Assembly: GCA_902728285.1 (NCBI GenBank)
Contig: CACVBU010000468.1
Span: forward strand, 783,003-847,002
Direction of reading: 5' to 3'
DNA length: 64,000 nucleotides
DNA from: Clytia hemisphaerica
Lineage: Eukaryota; Cnidaria; Hydrozoa; Leptothecata; Clytiidae
Below, piece by piece: positions 9,651 to 22,164 of this stretch (position 1 is its first letter; each line of letters opens with the position of its first letter). The notes under the pieces were generated by a model that worked only from the letters and a program-made list of their open reading frames with translations, was not told the origin of the DNA and searched no databases. Both the position numbers and the translations under genes were made by a program.

Positions 9651-12413
9651 GTGAACGAGAAAAAAAGAGAATTACGTCAGAAAAGTAGAATTGCGTTCAA
9701 AATCTCCACATCTTTTGGCAGCAGGCATGAATATCTGAAGAAAGTGTCACCCTCAACCAAGGCCACACATAAAATTGAATAAAACCGTCATGACGGTCAT
9801 TTCAAGACCATTTTAATCACATCCCACTTCATTAAACGATCTAATCAACCCTATAAACCAAAAGGAAATTAGCGAAATAATTTTAGTAAAAACTCCCTCT
9901 TTTTTGGTCTTTTAGAAAAACTTATTTCCCATCCTCAAATATAATCAGAATCAAGAGGACCAACAACCATCAGTTTTTTTTTCTAATCGAGAAAATTTCT
10001 CTTATTTTGCGATTGTGGTTTTTACTTGAAGATAAACGTAAAAAACTAAATAAAAATTCATTTCTTGTGTTCGAGTTTAGTTCAACTTATTTTAGCGACC
10101 CCATTTCTTTTTAGTTTTGTGAAAACCAGATAAGTGATAATATCAAAAAAATAAAATACAGCGAAAAAAATAACAATTCTTTGTTCATTCCCTCTTTTAC
10201 GTTCAATTTTTAACAAATTAGCAAAGATTGAAAAAAGAAGTTTCCACAGCAGATTACTGCTAACGCTCCTTCATCATAACAAAAAAAAACCACGAAATTT
10301 TTCGACAATTTCTTTCTTTTTCTGTAATAGTACAAAAAAGTTAACAAATCGTTATTGGATTGTTTTAGCATAAAGACAAAGAATCTTTATAACAAAGACT
10401 TTATTATATTCGCGTTTTTTTACGCTTTTTCAACAAAAGATAGTTAAATTCCATTACAGTTAAAATCTCTGTGGCTTTTTAGAGGATATTATTTTCGCGA
10501 AACGAGAATACAATATGCTGAAATATGAACTACATTCAATTCAACTAAAATCTGAATTCATAAAAAGTATCAATTGACTTAACTTGCTCTATAGAAAACT
10601 GTAATTCTATTCAAAACCGCGAAAATATAGTTTTTCATATCTCAGAGACTTTGTTCGTATTACTCCGTTCTAACGTTGTCACATCTCGGAGCTTGAGAAA
10701 AACCAATTCAAATTTAAACATCGAAATACCTTGTTTATAACCGTAAAATTTCTAAAGAACAATTGAAAATATATTGTGCGACTGTAACGGCAAATTAAGC
10801 GATAATTAACCAATAAACTCAATGGTTGCCTCCTTTCAAAATTAAACCAAAGCCAAACATATCATTAATATGTAGCCTGACCTCACAATAGCCTGCATTA
10901 AAAATTCTTTCAATAGCCTACACACTGTTGAAATTCGGTATCTTGGTGCATAAACTTATTGTCGATATCAATTTACCTTTAAACTGAAAACCAGAAGGGG
11001 TTTTAAATCTAATTTAAAAAAAGAAATCACTTTTTTTCTATCACAAAACTTTCGTCAAGTTAAATTTGAGATGACCGCAAAATTTTTCTCTTTTATATGA
11101 CAAATTCCATAAAATAAGCTTTTTGCCTGACAGTAAAATTTCTAACTTAAGTCAAGCTTGCTCGAGAGAAGATACTTGAAAAATTGAGATCTAAGGTTGA
11201 CAAAAAAAACAAGCGAATACTTAAAGATTTGGTGATCAATAATTTATACCCAAGTCAACTTTTTAGTAAACGCAAAAAAATCGTTAGTGAACATAGACAA
11301 TAAAAGAAGAAATTTAAATTTAAATTCTCTTTACCTTTGAAGTACAAAATACGACCAAAAAATCTCTTTGCGTTTTTTTCTAGATAATAAAGCCTTCCCT
11401 CGAACTAAAATCTACTTTTAAATGTTTCTTTTATAATATTTTTATTTTACTTCCTCATCCTTTTTATACAGAGCGAGCTTTTTTAACGGAACTATGCAAA
11501 CCGTACTAAAAACGCGAATTTTTCATAGACTCATTAAAATTTGATGAAGGGGCTACTCTAAACTCAACAGTGATTGGCAAAAAAAATACTACAAGTAGAT
11601 CGTTTAAATTTTATTCCGCATTTTTATGATATAAAGGATATAAAAGAAAGAAAATTTAGACCAAAAAACGAGAAAAATACTTGTCCAGTATTAAGGCTTC
11701 CAGCTGGGCGAAAAGACTGAAAAAATATACAAAAACAAAAACAAGGGAAATTATTACACGTAAAAAAAAGAGAGTTTCATTAGAAAGGAAAAGGAAAACA
11801 TATATTAAAATATTTTCGAGGAAGATTGAAACAAAGTATTAAACCGAGAAACTATTTCAAAATTAAACCAAAAAATCGCAAATTTTTGAAATAGAAATAT
11901 TATTGAAAATACAAAATGAAAAAGAGGGTCTGTCTGTTAAAAGATATCATCACAAAAAAACTATCAAACAAAAACTTTACTACAACAACGGTACCAAAAC
12001 TTAGTGCGTGTGCCATTTGCACTGGAAGCATGAATTTTACCTTCCAAAGTGAATTTGCAAAACAGTAAAAATTTCGTAAAATACTTCTTTTTTACTTTAC
12101 ACCTTGAGACCTTTTTATTCCACATAAAGACCTTTATTGATTCAACCATTCACCTTTTTAATGAACAACAACAAAAAACTCCATGAAATTTTACATTCGT
12201 CGGGTTTAAAAAGACCGTAAAGAACTCGTTAAACCGTTAAAACATCTTAAAATGAACAATAATTTGCCTCTTTTTGAGGTGAATTTATTTTATTCGGGAA
12301 TTTATTTTAAATTTCCAAGTAAAACGAAGTTTGCAACCGCAGAACAGAAGCTCCTTTATTTGAAAAACGCACGAGTCACGTGTTCTGAATGGGAAATAAG
12401 TGTTGTGGCGATT

Positions 12414-12535
12414 AAAGGGCAAGCAACGCCATATCTAACTGAACTTGGAGATATCAGTGATACAGGGGTGTAGAGTTTTAAATCAATTAACAAGTACTAA
12501 TAAAAAAATAAAATAAAAAAATTCGGTGGAAAATA
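12414..12535 (+). repeat. Dispersed repeat, copy 1, with A-rich tail
   Basis: AAAGGGCAAGCAACGCCATA, then AACTGAACTTGGAGATATC and AGTGATACAGGGGTGT, is followed by a tail of A-runs with TAAAAAAATAAAA. The copy at 14834 matches it with a few substitutions and has the same tail. The A-rich 3' end suggests a SINE or the end of a LINE rather than an inverted-repeat element. It supplies the last 20 codons of the frame at 12252-12473, which argues against that frame being a gene. Confidence 0.55.
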
Positions 12536-14833
12536 TTTAACTGATGATTTTGCTGATTGCANAAAAACTTAATCAACCTACTATACCAAAGGTCATTTCT
12601 TTTCAGAATATGCTGTACAAAAATGACGTTTAAACCTTAATTATAAAGGTAATAAAAGTTTATTTCAAAAAAAGATTTTGATTTATTTAGAATGATTTTC
12701 TTTCCTTTTTTGTACTTGTGAAAATAGCGGTATTTCAAAATCAAGGCCTTTTAGATGAATTTTGCATTTTTTATTGTCATCGCGACTAATTCTACTTTTT
12801 TTCAAAAGTCGATTTTAAAGTATACTTATCTATAACACCACATAAAAAACGGTGTTTATTAAAAAGTTAGAGAGATTTAAGCTAAACATAAAAATAATAA
12901 ATTCTCAAAATTCAATAAAATTACGATGGTGATGATTCAAAAACTAAAATTGTTCACTCAGTTTTTACTTTATCTTACAATAGACTTTCTTTAAAAACTT
13001 GTTAAAAATTCCCTTACATATGATAAAAATATCGAGAATATTTTTTTCATAAAAAAAAAAAAAACTTTTTCAAGCGTACAAAAAAAACACGGCGAAAGAA
13101 AAAAATCTACGAAATTAAGTATGAAGAACGAAAAAATTTTGAGACTTAAAAATTTTTCATTTGATTTCATCACAGGCGAAAGGGACATCTTCAAAGGAAA
13201 GCTATTTAATCCAGGTTATTAAGCGATTTTAGCTCTTAACTTTAATTTCTTTCCTTCAACATAACTAAAATACGGTAAAAAACACTTTATTTAAGCAAAA
13301 AATCCTTTTTCCAACCTCACTTTTATTTCCAAAACCACTTTTTTTTATCCTTATTCCTTCTTTTTATTTTTATTTCACGACTTTTTAACCAAATGTCATA
13401 CATCTTATGAATTTTCCTTTCATTTCGCTAAAAAATAAATAAGAAACTTAAAAACAAAACGCGAATACGACTCAAGTTTACGAAAGAGAAAATGTTAACA
13501 CGTTCTTAAATTCCAAAGCGCAGAAAAAAAATCCTTGTTGATAACTATGTCTAGGATTTTTTTCTACATTACAATGAAAAAAACCGTGAATTCTAATAAA
13601 AGTTGGCTTTGCGTTTTTAAGTACTCTTTTTTCAAATTCAAGACTTTGACTAACGTATCTATCAATCTTAAAGTTTCACTTCGTCCTTTAAATGCACTTT
13701 GCTCTCCTTCCAGCACAGATAAGGAAAAAACATATCAGTGAAGAACATCGCAAACTACTAACCGATAAACATAAAGTCTGTCTCAAAACATTTTTGCTTT
13801 TTGACCTCCACTTCACATCACTACCATCAATGAATTAAACGAATTCATTACTTCACTTAAAAGTCAAAAATAACCTCATCGTCAAATGAAATGAAATCAA
13901 AAAAGGCTCAAATCCCCCGGTCCGATTTTCTCAATTTGACAATAAAACGCAAAAAAAAAAGAATATTAAAAAAATGTTTTTTTAATAGAAAAACAGACCA
14001 GTTAAGTTACCCGAATGACAATAAGAACTTTTGTGCGCTAAAAAGAGTGGTTGGCAATAATGAGAAAAGAATTTCTTAAAAGAACTGATTAGCAAGTTTT
14101 TAAACCCTCTTTAATACCGTTCATATAATTTGACGATTTCCCTTCCCTTCTTACTTACAAATCGCGGCTATTTTCAGTCCTTTTGTTAAAAAATGCTCTT
14201 TTTTTCTTATCTTTACATTTTCATCTTAATTTAGCGCTGACAAAAAATGCATGATATTTTCAAAAGAATAGATTAAAAAAATCTATTTTTTCCATGTTTT
14301 TATTGCAAATGTTGTGTTGTGTGTGATACTCGATTGTTAACGAATTAAATTCTCCTATTTTTTGTATTTTAACCAATTACTTTAGTCTTAATGCTGTTGA
14401 AATGGAGAGTCATGGTAGCATTATAAAAAATATGACAAAAATAAAAGCTAATTAAATGCGATCCATCCTAATGAATTAACTTTATCATCGAACGGAAGAA
14501 AGAGACTGGGTATCAGTCCATAGTATTCTGCTAATCCTCCCAAAAATAATTTTCATACAAGAGAAAAAAAACTTCCAACGGTTAATCCACACTCCGTTTA
14601 TTTCACTGTATTGCGCTGTTGAATTTAATACCATGTCATTTGACACAAAACTTCACTCAAATTTTTCGGCTTAAATTAAAAATTTGGTCTTAAACATCAT
14701 CTGACATGATTATAGTATGCCATTGTGGAAAACTATAAAACCCACCCTTTAATGCAAAATCTCCCGACTTCAAGCCCTTATAATGTCAATTAGCGATCGT
14801 CGTTTTTATAGCTGTGCTAAAAAAAGGTGGTAT

Positions 14834-14940
14834 GAAAGGGCGAGCAACGCCATATCCAACTAAACTTGGGAATAGCAGTGATACAGGGGTGTGAAGTTTG
14901 AAATCGACTAAAAAGTACTAACAATAAAAAAACTCTTATT
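14834..14940 (+). repeat. Dispersed repeat, copy 2
   Basis: AAAGGGCGAGCAACGCCATA, then AACTAAACTTGGGAATAGC and AGTGATACAGGGGTGT, followed by TACTAACAATAAAAAAAC. Same order and tail as the copy at 12414, about 2.4 kb away in the same orientation. Confidence 0.55.
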
Positions 14941-16053
14941 TCGAAATCTTATTTCGAAACTTAGGAATGTGTAGGACAGGAAAAATATAACGGGAACAAT
15001 TCTCGTTTTGTTTTATTGGAGTGAATGAACGAAAGGGATTGTAAGTTTGGTTTAGTTTGATTGCCATTTAAATTCATTAAAGTAACACCAAGCAGGTAGA
15101 TATACCTCAAAATTAGATTTAATAACGGTTGAAAATCCCGTTGAGAGTCCCGTTGCCTTGAACAAAAAATACCTTAAGGGTATGTGTCATTTGAATGCAA
15201 TTAGAAATCTTTTTTGATCCGTTAATTCCTAAAAGAAAGCAGAAAAAAATCTTTTATCTAATGCTGCAATGCAACAAGAGAGAAATAATAAGCGAATAGA
15301 CAAATTGATTAGCTAAAAAAAATTCACCGGATTCTTTCAGTCAAAGCGCATTCAATGAGCGATTTTACTAATAGCATTACCGAAACATTTTACTAATATC
15401 ACCTAACCTAAATTTAAACCATTTTTTAATCTTCAACCAATTCGGCTGTTATCAAACGAAATCTGTTATCTTAACAAAACTCCGTGCAGGAAATTTTGTA
15501 CCGTTTTTGTTCAGTTAAAGATATTTGCAGACACTCATCGCGAAGTTTTATCTCTTTTGTTATTTTTTTTTTCAGCGAAACTAGCGCATCAAAGAGATAA
15601 ATTTGGCGACTGGTGTTTTTTCTTCTTAAAAAGCAAACGGTAAAAGATTAAGTGAAAAATCACTAATTGAATGATTGATTGCACTCTTAGTACTTAAAAA
15701 GGTTGGTGCCAAAAACCTAAAATGATAAGATTTGTTACTAGAGAGACTTTAAAGTCGATAAACAGACGGGACTTGTATTACACTTCTACTGTATTTCATC
15801 CAAACTTACGTATTTTTCCTTTGCTTTTTCGTGGAAATGTTCCTAAAGTTGTTAACCCTAAAAACTTATATTTTGACTAAAAAACATTATCGACAGAGTC
15901 AGTGTCCTCGTATTCTGTACCAAAGTGTGCCTCAAGTCTACTTTCTGGGTACCTCCAAAACAGCAATGAATTTCTTAAAAATTTAAGTAGATATTAGGTT
16001 TAGTTTAAAAGATTCCCCTGGGTATAATTGACACAGCAAGAAAATCATCCTTG

Positions 16054-16151
16054 CCCAGCTGGCACACAACGTTTTTTCGACGTTTATCTAACGTTCACGA
16101 CGTTCATATGACGTTAGGTGGACGTTGAAAAAACGTTGTGTACCAGCTGGG
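16054..16151. mobile_element. 98-bp palindromic element with iterated GACGTT
   Basis: CCCAGCTGGCACACAACGTT is mirrored by AACGTTGTGTACCAGCTGGG. The word ACGTT or its complement AACGT recurs about seven times in the interior. It is too short to carry anything but its ends, yet even so it is filled with copies of one hexamer. Confidence 0.65.
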
Positions 16152-17372
16152 TGAAAACAAAATGGTGATACCTTCAGTTTGTCGTGCAGTTATCTTCCAA
16201 TTCCTACATGGGGATAGATAAAGGGGTGCATAAAGTTTTAATGATAGTCCTTGAAGTCTTTAAAGATTATCAAGGTGTATCGAACCAAAATTGAATAACA
16301 CATTTCACATTCCATTTTTTAGATTCGTTAGTTTCGTTCTATAGTTTGGACATGGTTCTTGACCAATTTATAGTTAACTTTTGACATCTGACATCTCACC
16401 CTCTGTTCAGCACTCCCGGCATGATATATCTTTAATTATTTGATACAGTAGACGTTCTTATTTTAATTGTGTTTAAAACGGGAAATAAGAGGAAAAAGCC
16501 ATGGTGCCTCTACGTAACGTATGCGGTATCCCGGAAGCAAGAAGAAGGAAGGAAAGAGACAAACACAGATCACACACGTAAACAAAAATGCACGCCAAAA
16601 ATATTGATCCCAGCATGAGATTAATGAGTCTAGAATTGGTCTTTAATTAATACTAATGGAACGAATAGCTCCAGCAAATTGATATGGGGAGGATCACATT
16701 TTTGTTAATTTGTATAAAAAAAATGGCCAAAAATGAATTACATTTTGCGAGGTTATAAAACCTTCAATTAAAATTTGATTGTTTTAGATCAATTCTTACC
16801 TACTTAAGCATTGCAACATACAATTTTATTTTCTCCAAATGTCTCTGACACAAGGGGCGGTGTAATTATTGAACGACTAGTCGTAAGCTATTTTTAAGTC
16901 ATTGCTCTATATTAAGTTTGATGACAGAACGGGAATAATTTGAATCACTTTGTCATTTTTAGCTTAAAAAGCTAGTTAAAAATTGTGATTGGTAGCATAG
17001 CTACAGGTCCTGAAGACTCAGATGGAAAAACATACTCGTTCAATGTTGAATTCAGGAGAATCCATGCACTAAAGCTCCTTTTAAGTCCTATAAAACTGTT
17101 AACTAAAACGTCTTAAAATGCACCTAAAATGCCCGAACCGGAAAGTTCGTATCACTGTAAGATTGTCAACAATCTATACAGAAGGAAAACAATATGGTAG
17201 GTAGCTCCCGTGATGTTTGAAATATCATGAGCCCTTCCTTGTCTATGGAAGCCCCCCTCTCTGTTTCAATACTACCACTGGAAAACATTAGAGCCGTACT
17301 TTCCTGGGTGTTTCAACCGTAGATAATAGAATTTGAAACCACCAACCACTAAATTAAAAGGTTTTCTATTTT
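16152..17372. other. Intergenic DNA, nothing recognised
   Basis: No repeat ends or exon-like frames were identified in this stretch. Confidence 0.35.
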
Positions 17373-17666
17373 CATTGGGCTTTTCCAGAAAAAAACGGTA
17401 TACCCCCTGTTGAGGAGGTTCATCATTTTTTGGCTGGAAATGCTGTAACCCCCTGGAATTCCAGGCAATTTCAGGTTTAAACCCCTCTGGAATTCTGAAT
17501 TTTACTTGGCTTTAAAAGGCTACCCCCATGGAATTCCAGTTTTTTTTTGACAGATTTATGTATCTCCCTATATGGGATTCCGCCACATATCAAACCTTAC
17601 CTCCTTGGAACGGAAATGGACCTCCTCAACAGGGGGTATACGGTTTTTTTTCTGGAAAAGCCCATT
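17373..17666. mobile_element. MITE with about 47-bp inverted ends and iterated GGAATTCCAG
   Basis: The left end CATTGGGCTTTTCCAGAAAA continues to ACGGTATACCCCCTGTTGAG. It is mirrored by CTCAACAGGGGGTATACGGT and then TTTTCTGGAAAAGCCCA. Inside, CCCCCTGGAATTCCAGG and three more variants (CCCCTCTGGAATTC, CCCCCATGGAATTCCAG, CTCCTTGGAACGG) form the iterated word. The ends relate it to the elements at 1420 and 5933 although the interior word differs. The 80-codon frame at 17528-17770 is part of it. Confidence 0.75.
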
Positions 17667-20024
17667 GTCATTATGTATTTAGCCTACTCGCTCCTTCCTT
17701 TTATCGGATAGAAAATCTCAATTGGGTCACAGATACTCCGAAACATGGGTGCGTGATATCACCACGGTGAAAACTTAACTGGTGATATATATTCTACTAT
17801 TTCATTCGAAACTAAGAACCCTGAAGAGCCGAATGGAAGAGCCTGAAGCGGATAAAATGAATTTGAAATCATTGTGCACTTCAATTCGTAACTCTCTGGC
17901 TTCAGTGACCTTGTGACATTTAGCATCATTTTGAGTGGGATGAAAATGAAGGAGCGCAATGGGATAAAAACCCCTTTCTTATGCCCTGTCACAGTGTGTG
18001 CCGACCTTAATCATTGCAAACTTGGGAGGCAATTTTTGGATTTATCTGTCCCCTGTAATAAAATATCGTTGAAATAACTAAGTGAAGGAAGAGAGCACAA
18101 AAACTTTTGGAGTTTTGGACTTTTTAAAATTGCTTGCCCATAAAATTGCTTTTGATGGGAATGAGAGTTTGCTGTGGTTAGAGATGGGCATTTGTTGTGG
18201 TAAGGGGTTCCAACGGGGGTCCATGTCACATTTCAAAATTAAGTTAGTCATAAGCAAGTTGAACTCTGGGGGATAAATAATACGATTTTTATATTCCCAG
18301 TCAGTTAGTTTGATAAGTTAGCTGATACCCACATCAGCTGTACCAACCTTAATTGCTACTAAACTCTCATTACTTGTATTAACTGCGTTGGAAACAGCAA
18401 GATTCCCAGCAGGAATTTAAAGAAAACTAATAAAAATTTAGCCATTTTTAACACACAAAAATCAAATCTTTACATCCAAAATACGTAAAAATATCACGAA
18501 ACTGCTTTTTGAAAGCAAAAAACCCACAAATCCAATTCTCATGACAAATATGCCAAATCAAAATCGCAGATCATCAAAAAAAAATTCGATTAAATTTTTC
18601 ATGTCATTTAATCAAAAGATGTTATTCTTTTATTTGGTCGTACATTTTGTCTATGCTTAAAACAAACCCCTTTTTGTGCAATTTTTGTTCTTAAGCCCCT
18701 ATATTACAAGACATCAATGAACATTCACAGTGGTTTACCGGCAAAAACACCGAAATAGAAACAAAATTAACAAAAAACAGTGAAAAAAGAGAATTAAAAG
18801 TCAAAATAGTAAAAGGATAAAGGTTGTCAGAATTCTATTAAAATACCTACTTTTTTATTTTGAATTCCAAACGCCAGAAAAAGCCTTCTTACACTCCAGT
18901 CTAGTGTCATTTATGAAAAAACCCTCATCAAAAATTCTGACTTGAACAATCTTTTATTTTTGAGAAAAATCACTCTTTTCGCTTTTTTACGCGATAATTA
19001 AAGTAGTTTAAATTTAATAACTAGTTTTGGCATTGTGGTAGGTATGCTGCACAGTATGTAGTTCGAAAGACAATACAAAACAAAAGAACAATACATTATC
19101 CCATAAACAATACACAAACAGAAAATGACCTCGTGTATCCAAAGCACCCAAGAGAAAATTATGCTGAAGAAGAAAAGTTCGACCAAATAATATTACAACA
19201 AGCAGAGATTCTCATTTTCAAGGCATGTCGGAAACGCAATATGAAATCTTAAAATGACTGCGGTAATTGCATCGTCAAAAATTCCACAGACATAAAAACA
19301 ACATTTTTCGCGTCTCTACCATAATTGCTCTTGTCTCATCAAACCATCATGATATATCACCCTTTAACTCGGATATTTTCAAAATAATCGAGTTCAAAAT
19401 GATACAGTGAGGTAGCCAGGCCACCATTATATTGTCATAGCAACAGCATTTTTACGGATATCCACGGAGGTAGAAAAAACAGACGGAATTAAACCATTTT
19501 TTTTCTTGATCAAAGATTCACGCTTGAGTGGAAGGTGGAAGTTGAATTATTGTCAGGAACTTTTTGTTAATTACAATATGAGTAGCTTCTACTTGGGAGG
19601 ATGTTATTGTTTGCCAAAAGTGAATCAATTATCTTCTTTTATTCATTTTCGCGTTACCTGAATACCTCTTTAAGCTGATTGGATAAAAAAACTGTATGAT
19701 TTTTTAATGAGTGCGGCGCGCCTTAAAAGCATACAGGACAGCCCTCATTTTTGAAAGGAAAGCTAAAAATAGGTGAACAGGAATTTGATTTTAATAGCTT
19801 TATGTATTATTTAGAATCCTGTTAGTAATTTGTTGTAATTATGACTTTCTGCCTTAAGCTTTGATACTTCTTTAAAGTTCTACCTTTTTATGAATGCATG
19901 GTTTTAAATCTGACATGGAAAATTTACTTTGTGTGTGATATTTAATGCTACAGTAAAAGACAAAACAACTTCCTGTTTTTTTTTAATATGGATTTAATTG
20001 CACCTTCGCTTGTAGTCCAAGGAG
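17667..20024. other. Intergenic DNA without a supported gene
   Basis: Frames of 60-80 codons at 17759-17992, 18011-18229, 18082-18276 and 18998-19186 occur on both strands and lack motifs or splice context. No element ends were recognised. Confidence 0.35.
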
Positions 20025-20280
20025 GAGTTATTTTTCCCTCGATTCTTTAACTCGAAAAATTAAAGACAAAAAAAATAACCGAGCTAATAAAAACAAATTA
20101 AAATCTCAAAAAATACTCGAGTTATCATTTTTGTTATGACGTCATAATGACGTCATAATGACGTCACAAACTGAAATTATGACGTCACATGCAAAATAAC
20201 TCGGAAAAATAACTCGGAAAAATAACTCGGCAAGATAACTCGGCAAGATAACTCGGAAAAAATAACTCGAGAATCCCAGC
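20025..20280. repeat. Iterated ACTCGG/ACTCGAG block with a TGACGTCA array
   Basis: Four exact TGACGTCA palindromes start at 20137, 20148, 20159 and 20180. They are followed by six copies of ATAACTCG(G/A) between about 20194 and 20270. Diverged inverted words (GGAGTTATTTTTCCC near 20025 and TTTAACTCGAAAA near 20050) lie on the left. The block fits the inverted-end plus iterated-word plan, though its borders are less clear than in other families. It also contains what would be four full cAMP-response-element sites. Confidence 0.5.
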
Positions 20281-20923
20281 CCCCCTCCCCCACCCAAAAA
20301 AAGGGGGGGTACAATAAAGAGTAAATTACACTTAAAAGGCCCACTTAAAGAATAAAAAAAACTGTATTATTACTGGATGTATTGGAACTCAGAAGAATCA
20401 TGTATTCCACTCTATTAGTTCATGGTCACACATAACTGTTCCGCTCTGAAGCCAGTCAATGCCATCCCATTGGCTTGATCTGACGTAATCTTAAAAAATA
20501 ACCAACAGAATGGCTTCGTTTACTTCAGAACAGAAGGGCATTGTAACATACGAACTGGGTCACGATACAAGGTTGACCATAAACAAGTCTCTAACCTAGC
20601 TTAGAAATCTCTAACCTAACGTTAATTGAAGCTTTTTTGGCAGATTATTTGCACAAAATACTACCCAAGGGTGTTTTTCTCTTCCACTGTATTTACTTGT
20701 GCTTGACATTAGAGTGAGCCATAGTGACGCTTCAAAGACAGACCGAGATATAAAAAATTCCCAACATTTTGGTCCACTCATCAACAGTTTTGACCAAACA
20801 ATAAGAACTGGATGTTGGATAAATAACATTTATAATATATTATGTAGCTATAGTTGGATAAGCTGCAATATTTTGCACGATGCAAATTACTTTTACGAGA
20901 AATAAGATCGTCTCTAAGTTAAA

Positions 20924-21267
20924 TAGGGGGGGGTTTCATGGTTGGCGGAGGAGCGGAATCGGCCCTTTTTTCGGACGGAGTGGCGGAATTTGGCGAAAAT
21001 TTAGACGGAATTACGGAAATTGGGTTCTCTGACGGAGACGGAAAATTAGACAATTTGAGTGCGGAAAAACGGAATTTAGCAAAAAAATTTGCGGAATTTC
21101 GGAATTAGTAAAAGATATTCAAAATTTGCGGAATTTTCGACAAAAATATTGAATTCCAAAGGAATTTTCGGTGACGGAATTTTGGTTCAATTTAAGACGG
21201 TGTGACGGAAATTGGAGAAAAAATTGACGGAATTGCGGAATCGGGTACCCCCTGAAACCCCCCCCTA
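20924..21267. mobile_element. G-capped element with iterated GACGGAAT/GCGGAAT, copy 1
   Basis: TAGGGGGGGGTTTCA is mirrored by TGAAACCCCCCCCTA. The interior has more than ten occurrences of (GA/TG)CGGAA(T/A). A shorter copy with the same word and the same G/C caps lies at 32183-32338. A frame at 21119-21478 overlaps the element and runs past it without any recognised motif. Confidence 0.7.
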
Positions 21268-21861
21268 AATAAAGCGAAACTGCTGATAAATCAAGATCAC
21301 TATATTGCTTTAAAGTTAGATACAAGGTCTCCCTTTTAGAAATAATTGTGAAATAGCTAAAATCCAAAGCAGAAGAAAAAGCGCAACTGTTAGTGTTACC
21401 GGAAAACTTATCTATTTGTTTGAAATAGGAAAAAAGCGAAAGAGCCAAGAGTATCTGATTATATCGAAACCTTTGCACTTGGTTAAATATTAGACGTGTC
21501 GGCGAACAGATAACGGTAGTATTATCAATTATATTGCATTGCCGACAAAATAATTATCAGTGTCAGAACCACAACATTGTATGCAGGAAAAATAGACCCC
21601 TTTCTAAGAAAGGGGAGGTTTGAGTAGTTAGTGCGTTAGCATTCTTTAGAAACTGTTTTGACCTGGTTAGGACCAGATTTTATACCAAATACTTAATTAC
21701 AATTCTTTGAAATGTCAAGAAAATGACTGAGGAGGTCGAAAAAGGTGCTTCTGAGAATCGAAATGTAAAAAAAGACACAATCTCATTTCTAATCATTCAA
21801 TTCAATTTGATTTTCAGTAAAACGAACACTTTTCATAACCCACTCCGTCATTAGTCATATT
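21268..21861. other. Intergenic DNA, nothing recognised
   Basis: No gene, element end or RNA feature could be identified. Confidence 0.35.
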
Positions 21862-22164
21862 GTTACACGTTTTTTTTTTTTATTTCTAAGATTATACTTT
21901 AGATTAGAAGGATATCATGGAATTTAGCAACTGAACTTAACTGAACTGAACTGAACTGCCGTTTTAGAACAAAGTAACTGCAAGTTGCCAATTACCCCCC
22001 TGCAATGCTAAGGGCTTTCACAAAAACGCCCAGAAACGCCAAATGTTTGGGTTAGAGCCTAATCTAAGAATGCCATCTGAATATTTCAGGATGAGTTTCC
22101 CCAAAAAAGTTAAGAATATTCATGATGAATCAGAAAACAACATTCTCATAAAAAAGCGTGTAAC
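21862..22164. mobile_element. Putative TTACACG-ended MITE
   Basis: GTTACACGTTTTTT at the left is mirrored by AAAAAAGCGTGTAAC at the right, about 300 bp apart, which is the size of the other TACACG elements. The interior has no clear similarity to the copy at 25680, so this would be a separate subfamily; only the termini support the call. Confidence 0.4.

Larger units (their letters stand above)
9660..16053. other. Very AT-rich gene-poor stretch
   Basis: About 6.4 kb dominated by A- and T-runs. The only features I can support are a 14-bp perfect palindrome ACCGTCATGACGGT near 9784, the paired repeats at 12414 and 14834, and one unresolved base (N) at 12562. Frames of 60-80 codons here (for example 12252-12473, 13535-13741, 13891-14079) are lysine/asparagine/phenylalanine-rich and show no family signature. 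The stretch could be an upstream intron or untranslated sequence of the helix-turn-helix gene, but nothing in the sequence proves this. Confidence 0.45.
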
